A stretch of DNA of 64,000 bases from contig NZ_JAATEJ010000010.1 in assembly GCF_012034175.1 (NCBI RefSeq), forward strand, positions 124,001 through 188,000, read 5' to 3'. The notes beneath the pieces are model-generated. The model saw only the letters and a program-made list of their open reading frames with translations. It had not been told where the DNA came from and made no database searches. Below are positions 25,145-33,971 of the stretch, piece by piece. Source of the stretch: Actinacidiphila epipremni (GTDB lineage Bacteria > Actinomycetota > Actinomycetes > Streptomycetales > Streptomycetaceae). The translations under genes were made by a program, and so were the position numbers. Each line of letters opens with the position of its first letter. Within the stretch, counting starts at the first letter, position 1.

Positions 25145-26392
25145 GTGGCCGGTTCCGGTGCGCGCCGAAGACTCCTGCTGGTCTCCACCAACTACGCCCC
25201 CGAGCACGCCGGGATCGGGCCGTACGCGACGCAGATCGCCGAGCACTGGGCGGCGGGCGGCGCCGAGGTGCACGTCCTGGCCGGGATGCCGCACTACCCG
25301 GCCTGGCGGCTCGACCCGGCGTACGAAGGGCGCTGGCGGGCCCAGGAGTTACGCGGCGGGGTGCGGGTGCACCGGCGGCGGCACACCGTACCGGCCCGGC
25401 AGACGGCCGTGCGGCGGGCGGTGTTCGAGGCGTCCGTGCTCGGGCACGCGCTGTGGGCGCCGCCCGTGATGCGCCGGCCCGACGCGGTGGTCGCCCAGAT
25501 GCCGAGCCTGGCCGGCGGGGTCGTCGCGGCCCGGCTGGCCGCACGCCACCGGGTGCCGTATGTGCCGGTCGTGCAGGACCTGATGGGCGCGGCGGCGGCG
25601 CAGAGCGGGATACGCGGCGGGGGGCGGGTCGCCGCGGCGGCCGGGGCGGCGGAGGCGTACGCGCTGCGGCGGGCCACGCTCGTGGGCGTCATCCACGAGA
25701 CGTTCGTGCCGAAGGTCACCGCGCTCGGCGTGCCCGAGGCGCGTATCCGGGTCGTGCCCAACTGGTCGCACGTCAGCGGCCCTTCACGTCCCCGCGAGCA
25801 GACCAGGGCGCGGCTGGGCTGGCCGCCGGACCAAACCGTGCTGCTGCACAGCGGCAACATGGGGCTCAAGCAGGGCCTTGAAGTGCTGGTCGAGGCGGCC
25901 CGGCTGGACCCGGCGCTGCGGGTGGTGCTGATGGGCGACGGCAACCAGCGCTCCGTCTTACGGGAGTTGGCGGGCGCGCTGCCCAACGTGGACTTCCTGC
26001 CGCCCGCCGCCGACGCGGACTTCCCCGACGTGCTCGCCGCCGCCGACGTGCTGGCCGTCACGCAGCGCGCCTCGGTGCTGGACATGAGCGTGCCGTCCAA
26101 GCTCACCTCGTATTTCGCGGCCGGCCGCCCCGTCGTGGCCTCGGTCGCGGCGGCCGGCGGCACCGCGCAGGAGGTGCTGCGCTCCGGGGCCGGCGTCGTC
26201 GTCGGGCCCGAGGACCCGCGCGGCCTGCTGGACGCGGTCCGCGCGCTGGCCGATGATCCTTGCAGGGCCGAGGAGTTGGGGGCGCGCGGACCGGTGTACG
26301 TGACGGAGCACCTGAGCCGCAGCGCGGGGCTGGCACGGATGGACGCGCTGCTCGCGGAAGCGCTCGGGGACGAAGGGACGCGGAGCTCGTGA
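25145..26392 (+). CDS. GT-B glycosyltransferase (WbuB-like)
   Basis: A 415-residue glycosyltransferase of the WbuB/GT4 type. The N-terminal domain begins LLLVSTNYAPEHAGIGPY, and the P-E-x-x-G-I-G segment is characteristic of this group. The C-terminal half has VLLHSGNMGLKQGLEVLVEAA, VVLMGDGNQR and the donor-site VPSKLTSYFAAGRPVVASV. It probably adds a sugar (often fucosamine or similar) to the lipid-linked repeat unit. GTG start with GAAGGGG upstream. The stop overlaps the Wzz-like gene in GTGA. Confidence 0.9.
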   Translation: MAGSGARRRLLLVSTNYAPEHAGIGPYATQIAEHWAAGGAEVHVLAGMPHYPAWRLDPAYEGRWRAQELRGGVRVHRRRHTVPARQTAVRRAVFEASVLGHALWAPPVMRRPDAVVAQMPSLAGGVVAARLAARHRVPYVPVVQDLMGAAAAQSGIRGGGRVAAAAGAAEAYALRRATLVGVIHETFVPKVTALGVPEARIRVVPNWSHVSGPSRPREQTRARLGWPPDQTVLLHSGNMGLKQGLEVLVEAARLDPALRVVLMGDGNQRSVLRELAGALPNVDFLPPAADADFPDVLAAADVLAVTQRASVLDMSVPSKLTSYFAAGRPVVASVAAAGGTAQEVLRSGAGVVVGPEDPRGLLDAVRALADDPCRAEELGARGPVYVTEHLSRSAGLARMDALLAEALGDEGTRSS

Positions 26393-28077
26393 CCGACGTG
26401 ACGCGCACGGAGCAGCGGCAGCCCGACGAACCCGACCTGCTGCGGGACCAGTTCCGCCAGCTCGTCCGCTACCGGGGCCTGCTCGTGGCCGGTGTGCTGC
26501 TCGGGCTGCTGGGCGGCGCGTACCTCGCCTTCAGCGGCGCGGACGCGTACACCGCGACGAGCGAGGTGATGGTCAGGGCGGCCACCGAGGACCCGTTCGC
26601 GATCGGCGCCACCGTCGACAAGAACATCAACATCGGCACCGAGCGGCAGACCGCCCTCAGCAGCACGGTCGCCGACGCCGCGGCGAAGGCGGCGAAGGCG
26701 CCGGTCGCCCCGATGTCGCGCTGCCTCCAGGTGAGCAATCCGCCCAACACGCTGGTGCTGCGCTTCACTTGTACGACGCCCGACGCGCACCGCTCGGCGG
26801 ACTGGGTCAACGCGTTCACCACGGCGTATCTGGACAACCGGCAGGCGCAGACGAAGGCCACCATCGACCGGATGGTGGCCAGTTACCAGGCGCAGCTCGA
26901 CCCGATGGTCGCGCAGCGCAACGACCTGCTGGACCAGATCCAGCGCGCCAAGTCCGCTCAGATCGCCGGGACTTTGGTTTCCGCGCAAACCAACCTGCTC
27001 AGCCGGATCACCGAACTGACCTCCGACATCAGCCAGTTGCGCGGCCTGGACACCACGCCCGGCATCGTCATCAAGCCCGGTGTGCCGCCCCGCGCGCCCT
27101 CCGGGCCCGGCCTCGCGATGATGCTGGGCCTCGGCGGGGCGGTCGGCATCGGGCTCGGGCTGCTCGGCGCGTGGGTGCGGCTGGTCTTCGACCCGACCGT
27201 GCGCAGCGACGCCGAGGTGACGCGCACCCTGGGCGCGCCCGTGCTGGGCACGCTGCCGCGGCTGCGCCGCCGGGACGCCGCGCGGGCCGCGGACGAGGGC
27301 GGTACGCCGGGGCTGCTGGCCGGCGGGCGCGGCGGCGGGCGGCTCGCCGAGGAATACCGCGCGGTCGCCTTCCGGCTCACCCACGACAAGCGCTTCTCCG
27401 AGCGCCGCCGGCTGCTGGTCGTGGGCCCGCGCGGCGGGGCCGGCGAGACGCCCGCGGCGGTCGCCGCGAACCTGTCGGCCTCCTTCGCGGAGATGGGCAT
27501 GGAGGTGCTGCTCGTCGAGGCCGACCTGCGCACCCCGACGCTCGCGGACCGGCTGCGCACCGCGGACGGCAGCCGGCCCGGCTGGGCGAGGTCGCCCGGG
27601 CTCGGCGAGGGCGGCTGGCCCGCGGGGCTCCAAGTGCCCATCGACGCGGGCGAGTCGGGCTCCTTCGACCTCGTGCCGGGCCGCCGGGTGCGCAATGTCG
27701 CCCGCGCGCTGACCTCCGCGCCCGCCGGGCGGCTGTTCGCCGAGGCCGACGAGCCGGGCTCGGTCGTCGTCGTCCTCGCGCCGCCGGTGCTGGCGTACGC
27801 GGACGCCGTCGCGCTCGCCGACCGCGTCGACGGCGTCGTGGTGGTGTGCGACCCGCGGGCGGTGCGCCGCGCGGACCTGGAGCGGGTGGGCGAACTCATC
27901 GACGCGGCAGGGGCGTCGGTCCTCGGCGTCGTCCTGCACTCCGCCGAGCCCGGCGCCAAGCGCCGCTTCCCGCCCCGCCGTTCGCCCCGTACGCCGGCGC
28001 CCGCCGCCGACCGCCGCGGCACCGACTTCCCCCACCCGTCCCCCGCGACCGCCCCGGAGCGCCACCCGGTCCCTTGA
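26389..28077 (+). CDS. Wzz-like chain-length protein with degenerate tyrosine-kinase domain
   Basis: A 562-residue protein. Membrane segments at about 30-50 and 240-265 flank an extracytoplasmic coiled region, the Wzz plan for polysaccharide length control. The C-terminal domain is laid out like a bacterial tyrosine kinase, but the Walker A loop reads GPRGGAGETPAA, with Glu in place of the essential Lys. The A'-like motif LLVEADLRTP remains. A Tyr-rich tail, usual in active kinases, is missing. It may act as a structural partner rather than a kinase. GTG start overlaps the preceding stop, and the 3' end overlaps the flippase start. Confidence 0.85.
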   Translation: MTDVTRTEQRQPDEPDLLRDQFRQLVRYRGLLVAGVLLGLLGGAYLAFSGADAYTATSEVMVRAATEDPFAIGATVDKNINIGTERQTALSSTVADAAAKAAKAPVAPMSRCLQVSNPPNTLVLRFTCTTPDAHRSADWVNAFTTAYLDNRQAQTKATIDRMVASYQAQLDPMVAQRNDLLDQIQRAKSAQIAGTLVSAQTNLLSRITELTSDISQLRGLDTTPGIVIKPGVPPRAPSGPGLAMMLGLGGAVGIGLGLLGAWVRLVFDPTVRSDAEVTRTLGAPVLGTLPRLRRRDAARAADEGGTPGLLAGGRGGGRLAEEYRAVAFRLTHDKRFSERRRLLVVGPRGGAGETPAAVAANLSASFAEMGMEVLLVEADLRTPTLADRLRTADGSRPGWARSPGLGEGGWPAGLQVPIDAGESGSFDLVPGRRVRNVARALTSAPAGRLFAEADEPGSVVVVLAPPVLAYADAVALADRVDGVVVVCDPRAVRRADLERVGELIDAAGASVLGVVLHSAEPGAKRRFPPRRSPRTPAPAADRRGTDFPHPSPATAPERHPVP

Positions 28078-29606
28078 CCGGCCCCGCCCCGCGGCCCCCC
28101 GCCGCGGCTCCCGGGGCCGCCCCCGACCCCGCGCCGGGCGCGGATCCGTACGACGGCGAGGCGTACCCGGCCCCGTACGACCCGGAGCCCGACCCGTACG
28201 ACCCGCACGGCGACCCGTACGACCCGGACCGTGACCCGTACGCCCCGGGCCGTGACCTCTACGGCGATCCGGACGCCGACCCGTACGACCTCCCCGGCGA
28301 CGGGGACAGCGCCGGGACCTCCGGCGAGGCTCCCGGTCTCGGGGCCAAGGCGGCCATCGCCGCCTCCGTCGCCGACCAGGGTGTCGCCGCCTTCACCAAC
28401 ATCATCGTGCTGGTCGTCGCCGCCCGGCTGTCCAGCGCCGCGGGCTTCGCGGTCTTCTCGATGGTCTACATGGTCTTCACGGTGCTGCTCGGCATCAACG
28501 TCTCGTACGTCGGCCAGGCGCTCGTCCTGGAGCGCGGCACCGCCCGGGTACGGGCCGCCTGCCGGTCCGCGGCGGTCTTCACCGCGCTCGCGTCCACCGC
28601 GATCGGCCTCGCGATGGCCGCCGGGCTCGGCATGTTCGCGCGCGGCGCGACCGCGCACGGGCTCGCCGTCCTCGGCCTCGTGCTGCCCGTCGTGCTCACG
28701 CAGGACGGCCTGCGCTACTGCTTCTCCGCGCTGCGGCTGCCGCACTACGCGCTGGCCGGCGACACCGTGCGGCTGCTCGTCGCGGTGCCGGCGCTCGCGG
28801 TGCAGCCGCACGGGGCCGGCCCTGAGCGGCTGGTGGCGGTGTGGGGGGTCTCGGCGGTGCCCGCGCTGCTGGTGGCCGGCGCGCTGCTGTGGCCGCGGGT
28901 GCGGGGCGCGCGGGCGGACGTACGGGCGTACGTGCGGCGCGGGCATCTGGGGCGGCGGTTCGTCGTGGAGTTCGGCGTCGGCAACGCGACAAGCCAACTG
29001 GCCGTCGTGGGGCTGGGGTTGTTCGCCGCGCCGCTCGCGGTGGGCGCCCTGCGCGGCGCGACGACGCTCTTCGGCCCGATGAACGTCCTCTTCAACTCCG
29101 CGACCGCGTTCGGCCCGCCGCTGCTCAACCGGGTGCGCGGCACCGCCGGGAAGGTGCGGGCGACCGCCGTGCTGGCCGTCGCGCTGGCATGGGTCGCCGC
29201 GCTGTGGACGCTCGTGCTGATGCTGCTGCCCGCGCACGCGGGCCGCCAACTCCTGGGCGACACCTGGGCGGCGTCCGCCGCGCTGCTCGCCGCGTCCGGC
29301 AGCCAGTACGCGGCGATCGCGCTGGGCACCAGCGCGCTGCTGACCCTGCGGGTGCTCCGGCCGAGGGCGACGCTGCCGATCCAGGTGGTCTTCTCGCTGC
29401 TGTCCGTCGCCTTCATGCTGGCCGGCTACCGCGTCGACGGGGTGTACGGGGCCGCGTGGGGGCTGTTCGCCGGCTCGGCCCTCAAGGCGCTGGCGCTGTG
29501 GCTGCGGATCGCGTCCGTACGGCGGGCGGGCCCGGCGGCCGACGACGACGTGCCCGGCGAGGACGCGGAGCCGGTCAGCGCAGGATCGTCCGCCGGTCCT
29601 CGCTGA
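28074..29606 (+). CDS. Polysaccharide flippase-like membrane protein with DPYD-rich N-terminus
   Basis: A 510-residue protein with about 12 hydrophobic segments from residue 100 on, consistent with the Wzx/MATE-like (MOP) flippase family that moves lipid-linked repeat units across the membrane. The first 100 residues are an unusual cytoplasmic-type tail rich in Asp, Pro and Tyr, with at least six DPYD/DPYA-like units between residues 24 and 75. A TTG start at 28074 overlaps the preceding stop (TTGA); a later start would shorten the tail. Its 3' end overlaps the polymerase gene by 32 bases. Confidence 0.82.
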   Translation: MTGPAPRPPAAAPGAAPDPAPGADPYDGEAYPAPYDPEPDPYDPHGDPYDPDRDPYAPGRDLYGDPDADPYDLPGDGDSAGTSGEAPGLGAKAAIAASVADQGVAAFTNIIVLVVAARLSSAAGFAVFSMVYMVFTVLLGINVSYVGQALVLERGTARVRAACRSAAVFTALASTAIGLAMAAGLGMFARGATAHGLAVLGLVLPVVLTQDGLRYCFSALRLPHYALAGDTVRLLVAVPALAVQPHGAGPERLVAVWGVSAVPALLVAGALLWPRVRGARADVRAYVRRGHLGRRFVVEFGVGNATSQLAVVGLGLFAAPLAVGALRGATTLFGPMNVLFNSATAFGPPLLNRVRGTAGKVRATAVLAVALAWVAALWTLVLMLLPAHAGRQLLGDTWAASAALLAASGSQYAAIALGTSALLTLRVLRPRATLPIQVVFSLLSVAFMLAGYRVDGVYGAAWGLFAGSALKALALWLRIASVRRAGPAADDDVPGEDAEPVSAGSSAGPR

Positions 29607-31062
29607 AGGTCGTCACAAGTGCCAGGCACAGCGCGGCGATCGCGATCCGCCCGGACGCCTGGAGCAGCGGCCCGCGCAGCAGGATGAACGAATAGCCGCA
29701 CACCAGCGGGATCACGACCGCGGCGACCGTGCCGGGCCGCCCGTCCTCCACCGTCCGCTGCGCGTACCGGCGGTCGCCGCGGGCGCACAGGTAGCCGATC
29801 GCGAGGAAGCCGCCGGTCATTCCCAACGGGCCGAAGTCCAGCCACAGTTCGGCCCACAGCGGGGAGGAGAGGTTGGTGTTGGTCATGCCCATCCACTGGC
29901 CCACGACCACGCCCGAATCCTGCGGCTTGCCGTGCCACACCGAGCGCGGCACGAAGAACAGCACGTCGGCGGCGAGTTGCCGCCCGTCGGTGTGCCCGGC
30001 GCCGGAATGCGCGTACGTCAGGGTGTTGGCGAACATCCCGATCTGGTCGTAGTCCTTGACGGTCAGCGGCTCCAGCACGGAGGTCGTCTCGACCGGGTGG
30101 TAGCCGCCGCTGTCGTAGCGGAAGCGGTCCAGGAACGGGAAGAGCAGCAGCGCCGCGACCACGCCGGTGACCAGCGCGGCCCGGTACATCACCGGGCTGC
30201 GCGGGAAGGCGGTGAAGAGCAGCGCGAAGACGACCGTCAGGAACCAGTAACGCGGGTTGGAGACGGGGTTGTTGACGATCGCGTTGAGAACGACGAGACC
30301 GCCGAGCGCGGCGATCGCCGGGATGCTGCGGCGGGCGATGTGCGAGGTGATCATCCAGCGGGTCAGGAACAGCATCGCCAGCAGCGCCGGCACGGTCCCG
30401 AAGCCGCGCAGGAAGGCCGAGCCGACGTGGCTCTGCCCGCTCGCCCCGGCAAGCCCGCTGCTCCGCACGGACTCGCTGATCGCCTGCCGGCTGTCGAAGA
30501 AGACGGCGGGGCCGCCGAGTTTGAGGATCGAGTACGCGCTCCCGGCGTACGCGACCAGCACGAGCAGCCACAGCCGGCGCCGCGAGACCTGCGCCGGCGG
30601 CCGGGGCCTGCGCAGCCGCAGGGCGGGCCGGTTGCGGGCGAGCAGCGCGCCCACGTCGAAGGCCGCGCAGGCGATGAGGACGAGGGCGACGGCCGTGGTC
30701 GTGTCCGACCGCGGGCCCACCACCGGGGTCGGCACCTGCCCGAGCACTTCCTGCGTGAGCGGCGCGACGCCCATGGCCACGTACACGAAGAGCCAGAACG
30801 CGCCCTGGATGAGCCGGCGCCGCCTGGCCAGCACCATGGCGGCGAGCCGCCCGCCCGCGTAGACGGTGAGCGTGAGCTGCAGCCAATAGGCGCTGTCGCG
30901 CGGGGTGTTGCCGCCGCCGCCCGGCTGCGCGGTGACATACGCGGGCAGAAACCCGACGAGGGCGACCGCCAGCGGCACCGCAAGAGCCCGCGACAGCGCC
31001 GCCCGCGGCACGGAAGCGCTGCCGCTGAGCTTTCGGCCCTCCGGGGCCGCCTCGACCGCCAT
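29575..31062 (-). CDS. Wzy-like polysaccharide polymerase / O-antigen ligase-like membrane protein
   Basis: A 495-residue protein with about 12 hydrophobic segments and a large outward loop around residues 290-400 (RFRYDSGGYHPVETTSVLEP to WMGMTNTNLSSPLW). This plan is typical of Wzy-type polymerases. Wzy sequences are so divergent that the call rests on topology, length and neighbours (initiating transferase, Wzz-like and flippase genes). It is convergent with the flippase and its start region faces the XRE gene at 31219. Confidence 0.75.
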   Translation of the reverse strand: MAVEAAPEGRKLSGSASVPRAALSRALAVPLAVALVGFLPAYVTAQPGGGGNTPRDSAYWLQLTLTVYAGGRLAAMVLARRRRLIQGAFWLFVYVAMGVAPLTQEVLGQVPTPVVGPRSDTTTAVALVLIACAAFDVGALLARNRPALRLRRPRPPAQVSRRRLWLLVLVAYAGSAYSILKLGGPAVFFDSRQAISESVRSSGLAGASGQSHVGSAFLRGFGTVPALLAMLFLTRWMITSHIARRSIPAIAALGGLVVLNAIVNNPVSNPRYWFLTVVFALLFTAFPRSPVMYRAALVTGVVAALLLFPFLDRFRYDSGGYHPVETTSVLEPLTVKDYDQIGMFANTLTYAHSGAGHTDGRQLAADVLFFVPRSVWHGKPQDSGVVVGQWMGMTNTNLSSPLWAELWLDFGPLGMTGGFLAIGYLCARGDRRYAQRTVEDGRPGTVAAVVIPLVCGYSFILLRGPLLQASGRIAIAALCLALVTTFSEDRRTILR

Positions 31063-31218
31063 CCCCGTACCCCCTCCGGGGGGAGTTTACGGTGAGGTGC
31101 GCTGCGCCGGCGGTGAGTTGCGGCCTCCCGCCGGGGGGGTGAGTCCGCCCTCAGTACGCGCACGGGGGCGGCCCCCGCCCCTACCCTGGGGGGACGAGCC
31201 TCCAGGGAGGACAGGGCC

Positions 31219-32472
31219 GTGACGCCTTCGGACAACGCACCCGACCCGTACGCCGATCCGCTGGTCTTCGGCCAGCGGTTGCAGATTCTCCGCACGCGGC
31301 GGGGCATGACGCGCGAGCAGTTGGGCGGCCTGCTGGGCCGCACCGGCTCGTGGGTGAAGGCCGTGGAGAGCGGCCGGCTCAAGACGCCGAAGCTGGAAGT
31401 GATTTTGCGGGTCGCCGAGGTCCTGCGGGTACGGGACCTGTCCGACCTCACCGGCAACCAGGCCGTGCGGGTCGAGCTGTTCCAGGGCCCGGGGCACCCG
31501 CGGCTCGCCGCGGTGAAGGCGGCGGTGGACGCGTATCCGGTCGGCCCCGGGGCGGCGGCGCCGCCGGTCGCGCATCTGCGGGCCCGGCTCGACCACGCGT
31601 GGACCGCGCGGCACCGGTCGCCGCACCACCGCGAGGTGCTGGGCGCGCTGCTGCCGGACCTGATCCGGGACGCGCAGGCGGCCGTGCGGCAGTCCGAGGG
31701 GCCGGTGCAGCGCCGGGCGGCGCAGGCGCTCCTGAGCGAGACGTACTCGCTGTGCCAGTTCTTCGTCGCCTTCCAGCCGGACGCGGCGCTGCTGTGGCGG
31801 GTCGCCGAGCGCGGCCTGGTCGCGGCGCAGGAGAGCGAGGACCCGCGGGCCATCGGGGTCGCCGCATGGCTCGCGGGCCAGGCGCACCGGGACTCCGGGC
31901 CCGCGCACTTCGACGCGGCCGACCAAGTCGTGCTGGACAGCCTGGAGTTCCTGCGGCCCCTGCTGCCGGACGCGCCGGACGACGTACTGGCCATCGCCGG
32001 CGCGCTGACCTTCGAGGCCGGCTACACGGCCGCGCGGCGCGGTGCGACGGGTACGGCCTGGGGCCACTGGGACCGGGCCCGCGCCATGGCAGAGCGCCTG
32101 CCGGCCGACCACTACGACCCGGTCACGTCCTTCTCGCGGGCGATCATGGGCGCGCACGCCGTCACCGTCGCCGTCGAGCTCCACTCGGGCGGCGAGTCCG
32201 TCCGCCAGGCCGCCGCGGCCGAGGCGACCACCATCCCCTCCCGCCCGCGCCGGGCCCGGCACCGCATCGAGGAGGCCCGCGCCTACCACCTGGACGGCCA
32301 GCCCGACGCGGCCCTCGCGACCCTCGCCAAGGCGCACGAGGCCGCGCCCGAGACGATCCGCTACAACGGCTACGCCAAGCGCATCGTGCTGGAGGAGACG
32401 GAGTCCCGCGACCCCGCCCGCCGCCGCCGGGCGTCGCAACTCGCGGTGAAGCTCGGCATGTTGGCCGCGTGA
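31219..32472 (+). CDS. XRE-family transcriptional regulator
   Basis: A 417-residue regulator with an N-terminal helix-turn-helix at about residues 17-70 (LRTRRGMTREQLGGLLGRTGSW then VKAVESGRLKTP). A long Ala/Leu/Arg-rich helical domain follows, of the type forming TPR-like repeats in Streptomyces regulators. The GTG start has AGGGAGG eleven bases upstream. A perfect interrupted palindrome lies just downstream of the stop and may be its own operator site controlling the small genes that follow. Confidence 0.85.
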   Translation: MTPSDNAPDPYADPLVFGQRLQILRTRRGMTREQLGGLLGRTGSWVKAVESGRLKTPKLEVILRVAEVLRVRDLSDLTGNQAVRVELFQGPGHPRLAAVKAAVDAYPVGPGAAAPPVAHLRARLDHAWTARHRSPHHREVLGALLPDLIRDAQAAVRQSEGPVQRRAAQALLSETYSLCQFFVAFQPDAALLWRVAERGLVAAQESEDPRAIGVAAWLAGQAHRDSGPAHFDAADQVVLDSLEFLRPLLPDAPDDVLAIAGALTFEAGYTAARRGATGTAWGHWDRARAMAERLPADHYDPVTSFSRAIMGAHAVTVAVELHSGGESVRQAAAAEATTIPSRPRRARHRIEEARAYHLDGQPDAALATLAKAHEAAPETIRYNGYAKRIVLEETESRDPARRRRASQLAVKLGMLAA

Positions 32473-32478
32473 CCGAGG

Positions 32479-32495
32479 GGGCACAATCTGTGCCC
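32479..32495. promoter_or_regulatory. Interrupted palindrome GGGCACA-ATC-TGTGCCC
   Basis: Perfect seven-base arms with a three-base spacer lie seven bases past the XRE regulator stop and 88 bases before a small ORF. It could be an operator for the upstream regulator, or a weak terminator. It lacks a T-run, so I favour the operator reading. Confidence 0.4.
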
Positions 32496-32582
32496 GTGCG
32501 GTGCGGTGCGGGCCCTTAGCGTTGCTGCCGGCGAAGGCCCCGGCGTCCGGGGCGCGGCGCAACGCAGTGAGGAGCACCCACC

Positions 32583-32627
32583 GTGGCGAAGAACACCACC
32601 CGCCGGCCGAGCGAGGTGCGGTCGTGA
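32583..32627 (+). CDS. Possible 14-residue leader peptide
   Basis: A GTG at 32583 has GAGGAG eight bases upstream and opens the peptide MAKNTTRRPSEVRS. Its TGA overlaps the GTG start of the next gene in GTGA. The strong ribosome site and tight coupling suggest it is translated, perhaps only to bring ribosomes to the downstream start. Alternatively it is just an artefact of the leader. Confidence 0.4.
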   Translation: MAKNTTRRPSEVRS

Positions 32628-32965
32628 ACGGGATGCGGCTGCTGCCCTGGACGGGTGAGGGCGGCAAGCCCGCGTACCTGGCCCCGGGCAGCGGCGAGAG
32701 CTCGTTCGTGAACCGGCTCGCGGACGGCCTGGAGGCCGTGCAACTAGGCATGGCAGACGACCTGTTGGACCACGTCGAGACCTCGCTGCGCGAGCAGCCC
32801 CGCCCCGGTGAAGCGCAACTCGCCCTCACGGTCACGCACTTGTGCCACGCCCTGCGTGATGTACTGCGCGTGGCGCACAGCCGCGGCGACCGCCTCCCGG
32901 CCCGCGAGCCCGACGCCTGGACCGCCGCGGCCGACGCGGTCCTGGACCGCGAGGTCGACCGCTGA
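32624..32965 (+). CDS. Small hypothetical protein (113 aa)
   Basis: A 113-residue protein starting VNGMRLLPWTGEGGKPAYL. Residues 15-75 form a Gly/Ser turn, then a long amphipathic helix (ADGLEAVQLGMADDLLDHVE) and a His/Cys-bearing segment THLCHALRDVLRVAHSRGD. I do not recognise a function. It follows an XRE regulator, an arrangement common in Streptomyces where the small gene is a regulator target or partner. The GTG start overlaps the small upstream ORF; an ATG three codons on is the alternative. Confidence 0.7.
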   Translation: MNGMRLLPWTGEGGKPAYLAPGSGESSFVNRLADGLEAVQLGMADDLLDHVETSLREQPRPGEAQLALTVTHLCHALRDVLRVAHSRGDRLPAREPDAWTAAADAVLDREVDR

Positions 32966-33164
32966 GAGCCGGGAGCTTCGGGGGGGCGAGTGCTGGCCGC
33001 ACCCGGACGTCAGCTCCCCGCACCGCCTGCTCTGCACCCCTGCGCCACCGCCAGGCACCACACTCCACCCACCGGCGTACGCCATCGGCACCAGCACCCC
33101 CGCCCGTGAGCGGCATCGCCGACGTACTCCGTCCGGCGCAGCGCCTCCGCCGTCGGCGGGAGAA

Positions 33165-33971
33165 ATGCGACAATCCGTCTTAAGCTCGGCGCTGATGTCG
33201 ATCACTCGCCGCAACCTCCTCCAGCTCGGCGCCACCGGCGCGCTGCTCACCGGCTGCTCCGCCGGCCAGGCACCGCACCCCGCCGCCGCGCGGTCCGGCG
33301 TGCCCGCCGCACCCTCCGCGAGCCCCGCGGCGGGCAGCTCCGCCTCCCCCACCGCCGGCGCAGCCACCGCGCTGCCCGCGCAGATCGAGCACGGGCCCCG
33401 GAGCCGCCCGCAGCTCGCCCTCACCTTTCACGGGCAGGGCGACCCCGCGCAGGCCGAGGCGATGCTGAGCGCGGCGGAGAAAGGGGGTGCCCGGCTCACC
33501 GTGCTGGCGGTGGGGAGCTGGCTCGACGCGTATCCGCAGCTCGCGAAGCGTGTCCTGGGCGGCGGGCATGAGCTGGGCAACCACACGCAGACGCATGGCG
33601 ACATCGGCTCCATGGACGAAGCCGAGGCCGGCGCGGAGATCACGCGGTGCGCGGCGCGGCTGCGCCAACTGACCGGCAGCCAGGGACGCTGGTTCCGGCC
33701 CTCGCAGGCCCGGCTGACGACGCCCCGGGTCGTCGCCCTGGCCCAGCAGGCGGGCTACCCGCACCTGCTGTCGTACGACGTGGACACCCTCGACTACACC
33801 GACCCCGGCCCCACGGCCGTCCGGCAGGCGGTCGCCGACCAGGCCGGCCCCGGCTCGGTGGTCTCGCTGCACTTCGGGCACCCCGGCACGCTCGCCGCGC
33901 TGCCCGGCATCCTCGACGACCTGCGCCGCCGCGGCCTCCGCGCGGTCACGACCACGGAGCTGCTGACCTGA
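33165..33971 (+). CDS. Polysaccharide deacetylase-like lipoprotein
   Basis: A protein of 268 or 258 residues. A twin-arginine-type export signal (SITRRNLLQLGATGALLTGC) ends in a lipobox Cys. The NodB-like domain has LALTFHGQGD (where LTFDDGP is usual), HELGNHTQTHGD (the H-x3-H-like metal site) and RPSQARLTTPRV. The first Asp motif is altered from DDG to HGQG, so activity is uncertain. Start is chosen at ATG 33165; ATG 33195 would place the Arg pair nearer the N-terminus. Its stop overlaps the next start by one base. Confidence 0.78.
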   Translation: MRQSVLSSALMSITRRNLLQLGATGALLTGCSAGQAPHPAAARSGVPAAPSASPAAGSSASPTAGAATALPAQIEHGPRSRPQLALTFHGQGDPAQAEAMLSAAEKGGARLTVLAVGSWLDAYPQLAKRVLGGGHELGNHTQTHGDIGSMDEAEAGAEITRCAARLRQLTGSQGRWFRPSQARLTTPRVVALAQQAGYPHLLSYDVDTLDYTDPGPTAVRQAVADQAGPGSVVSLHFGHPGTLAALPGILDDLRRRGLRAVTTTELLT

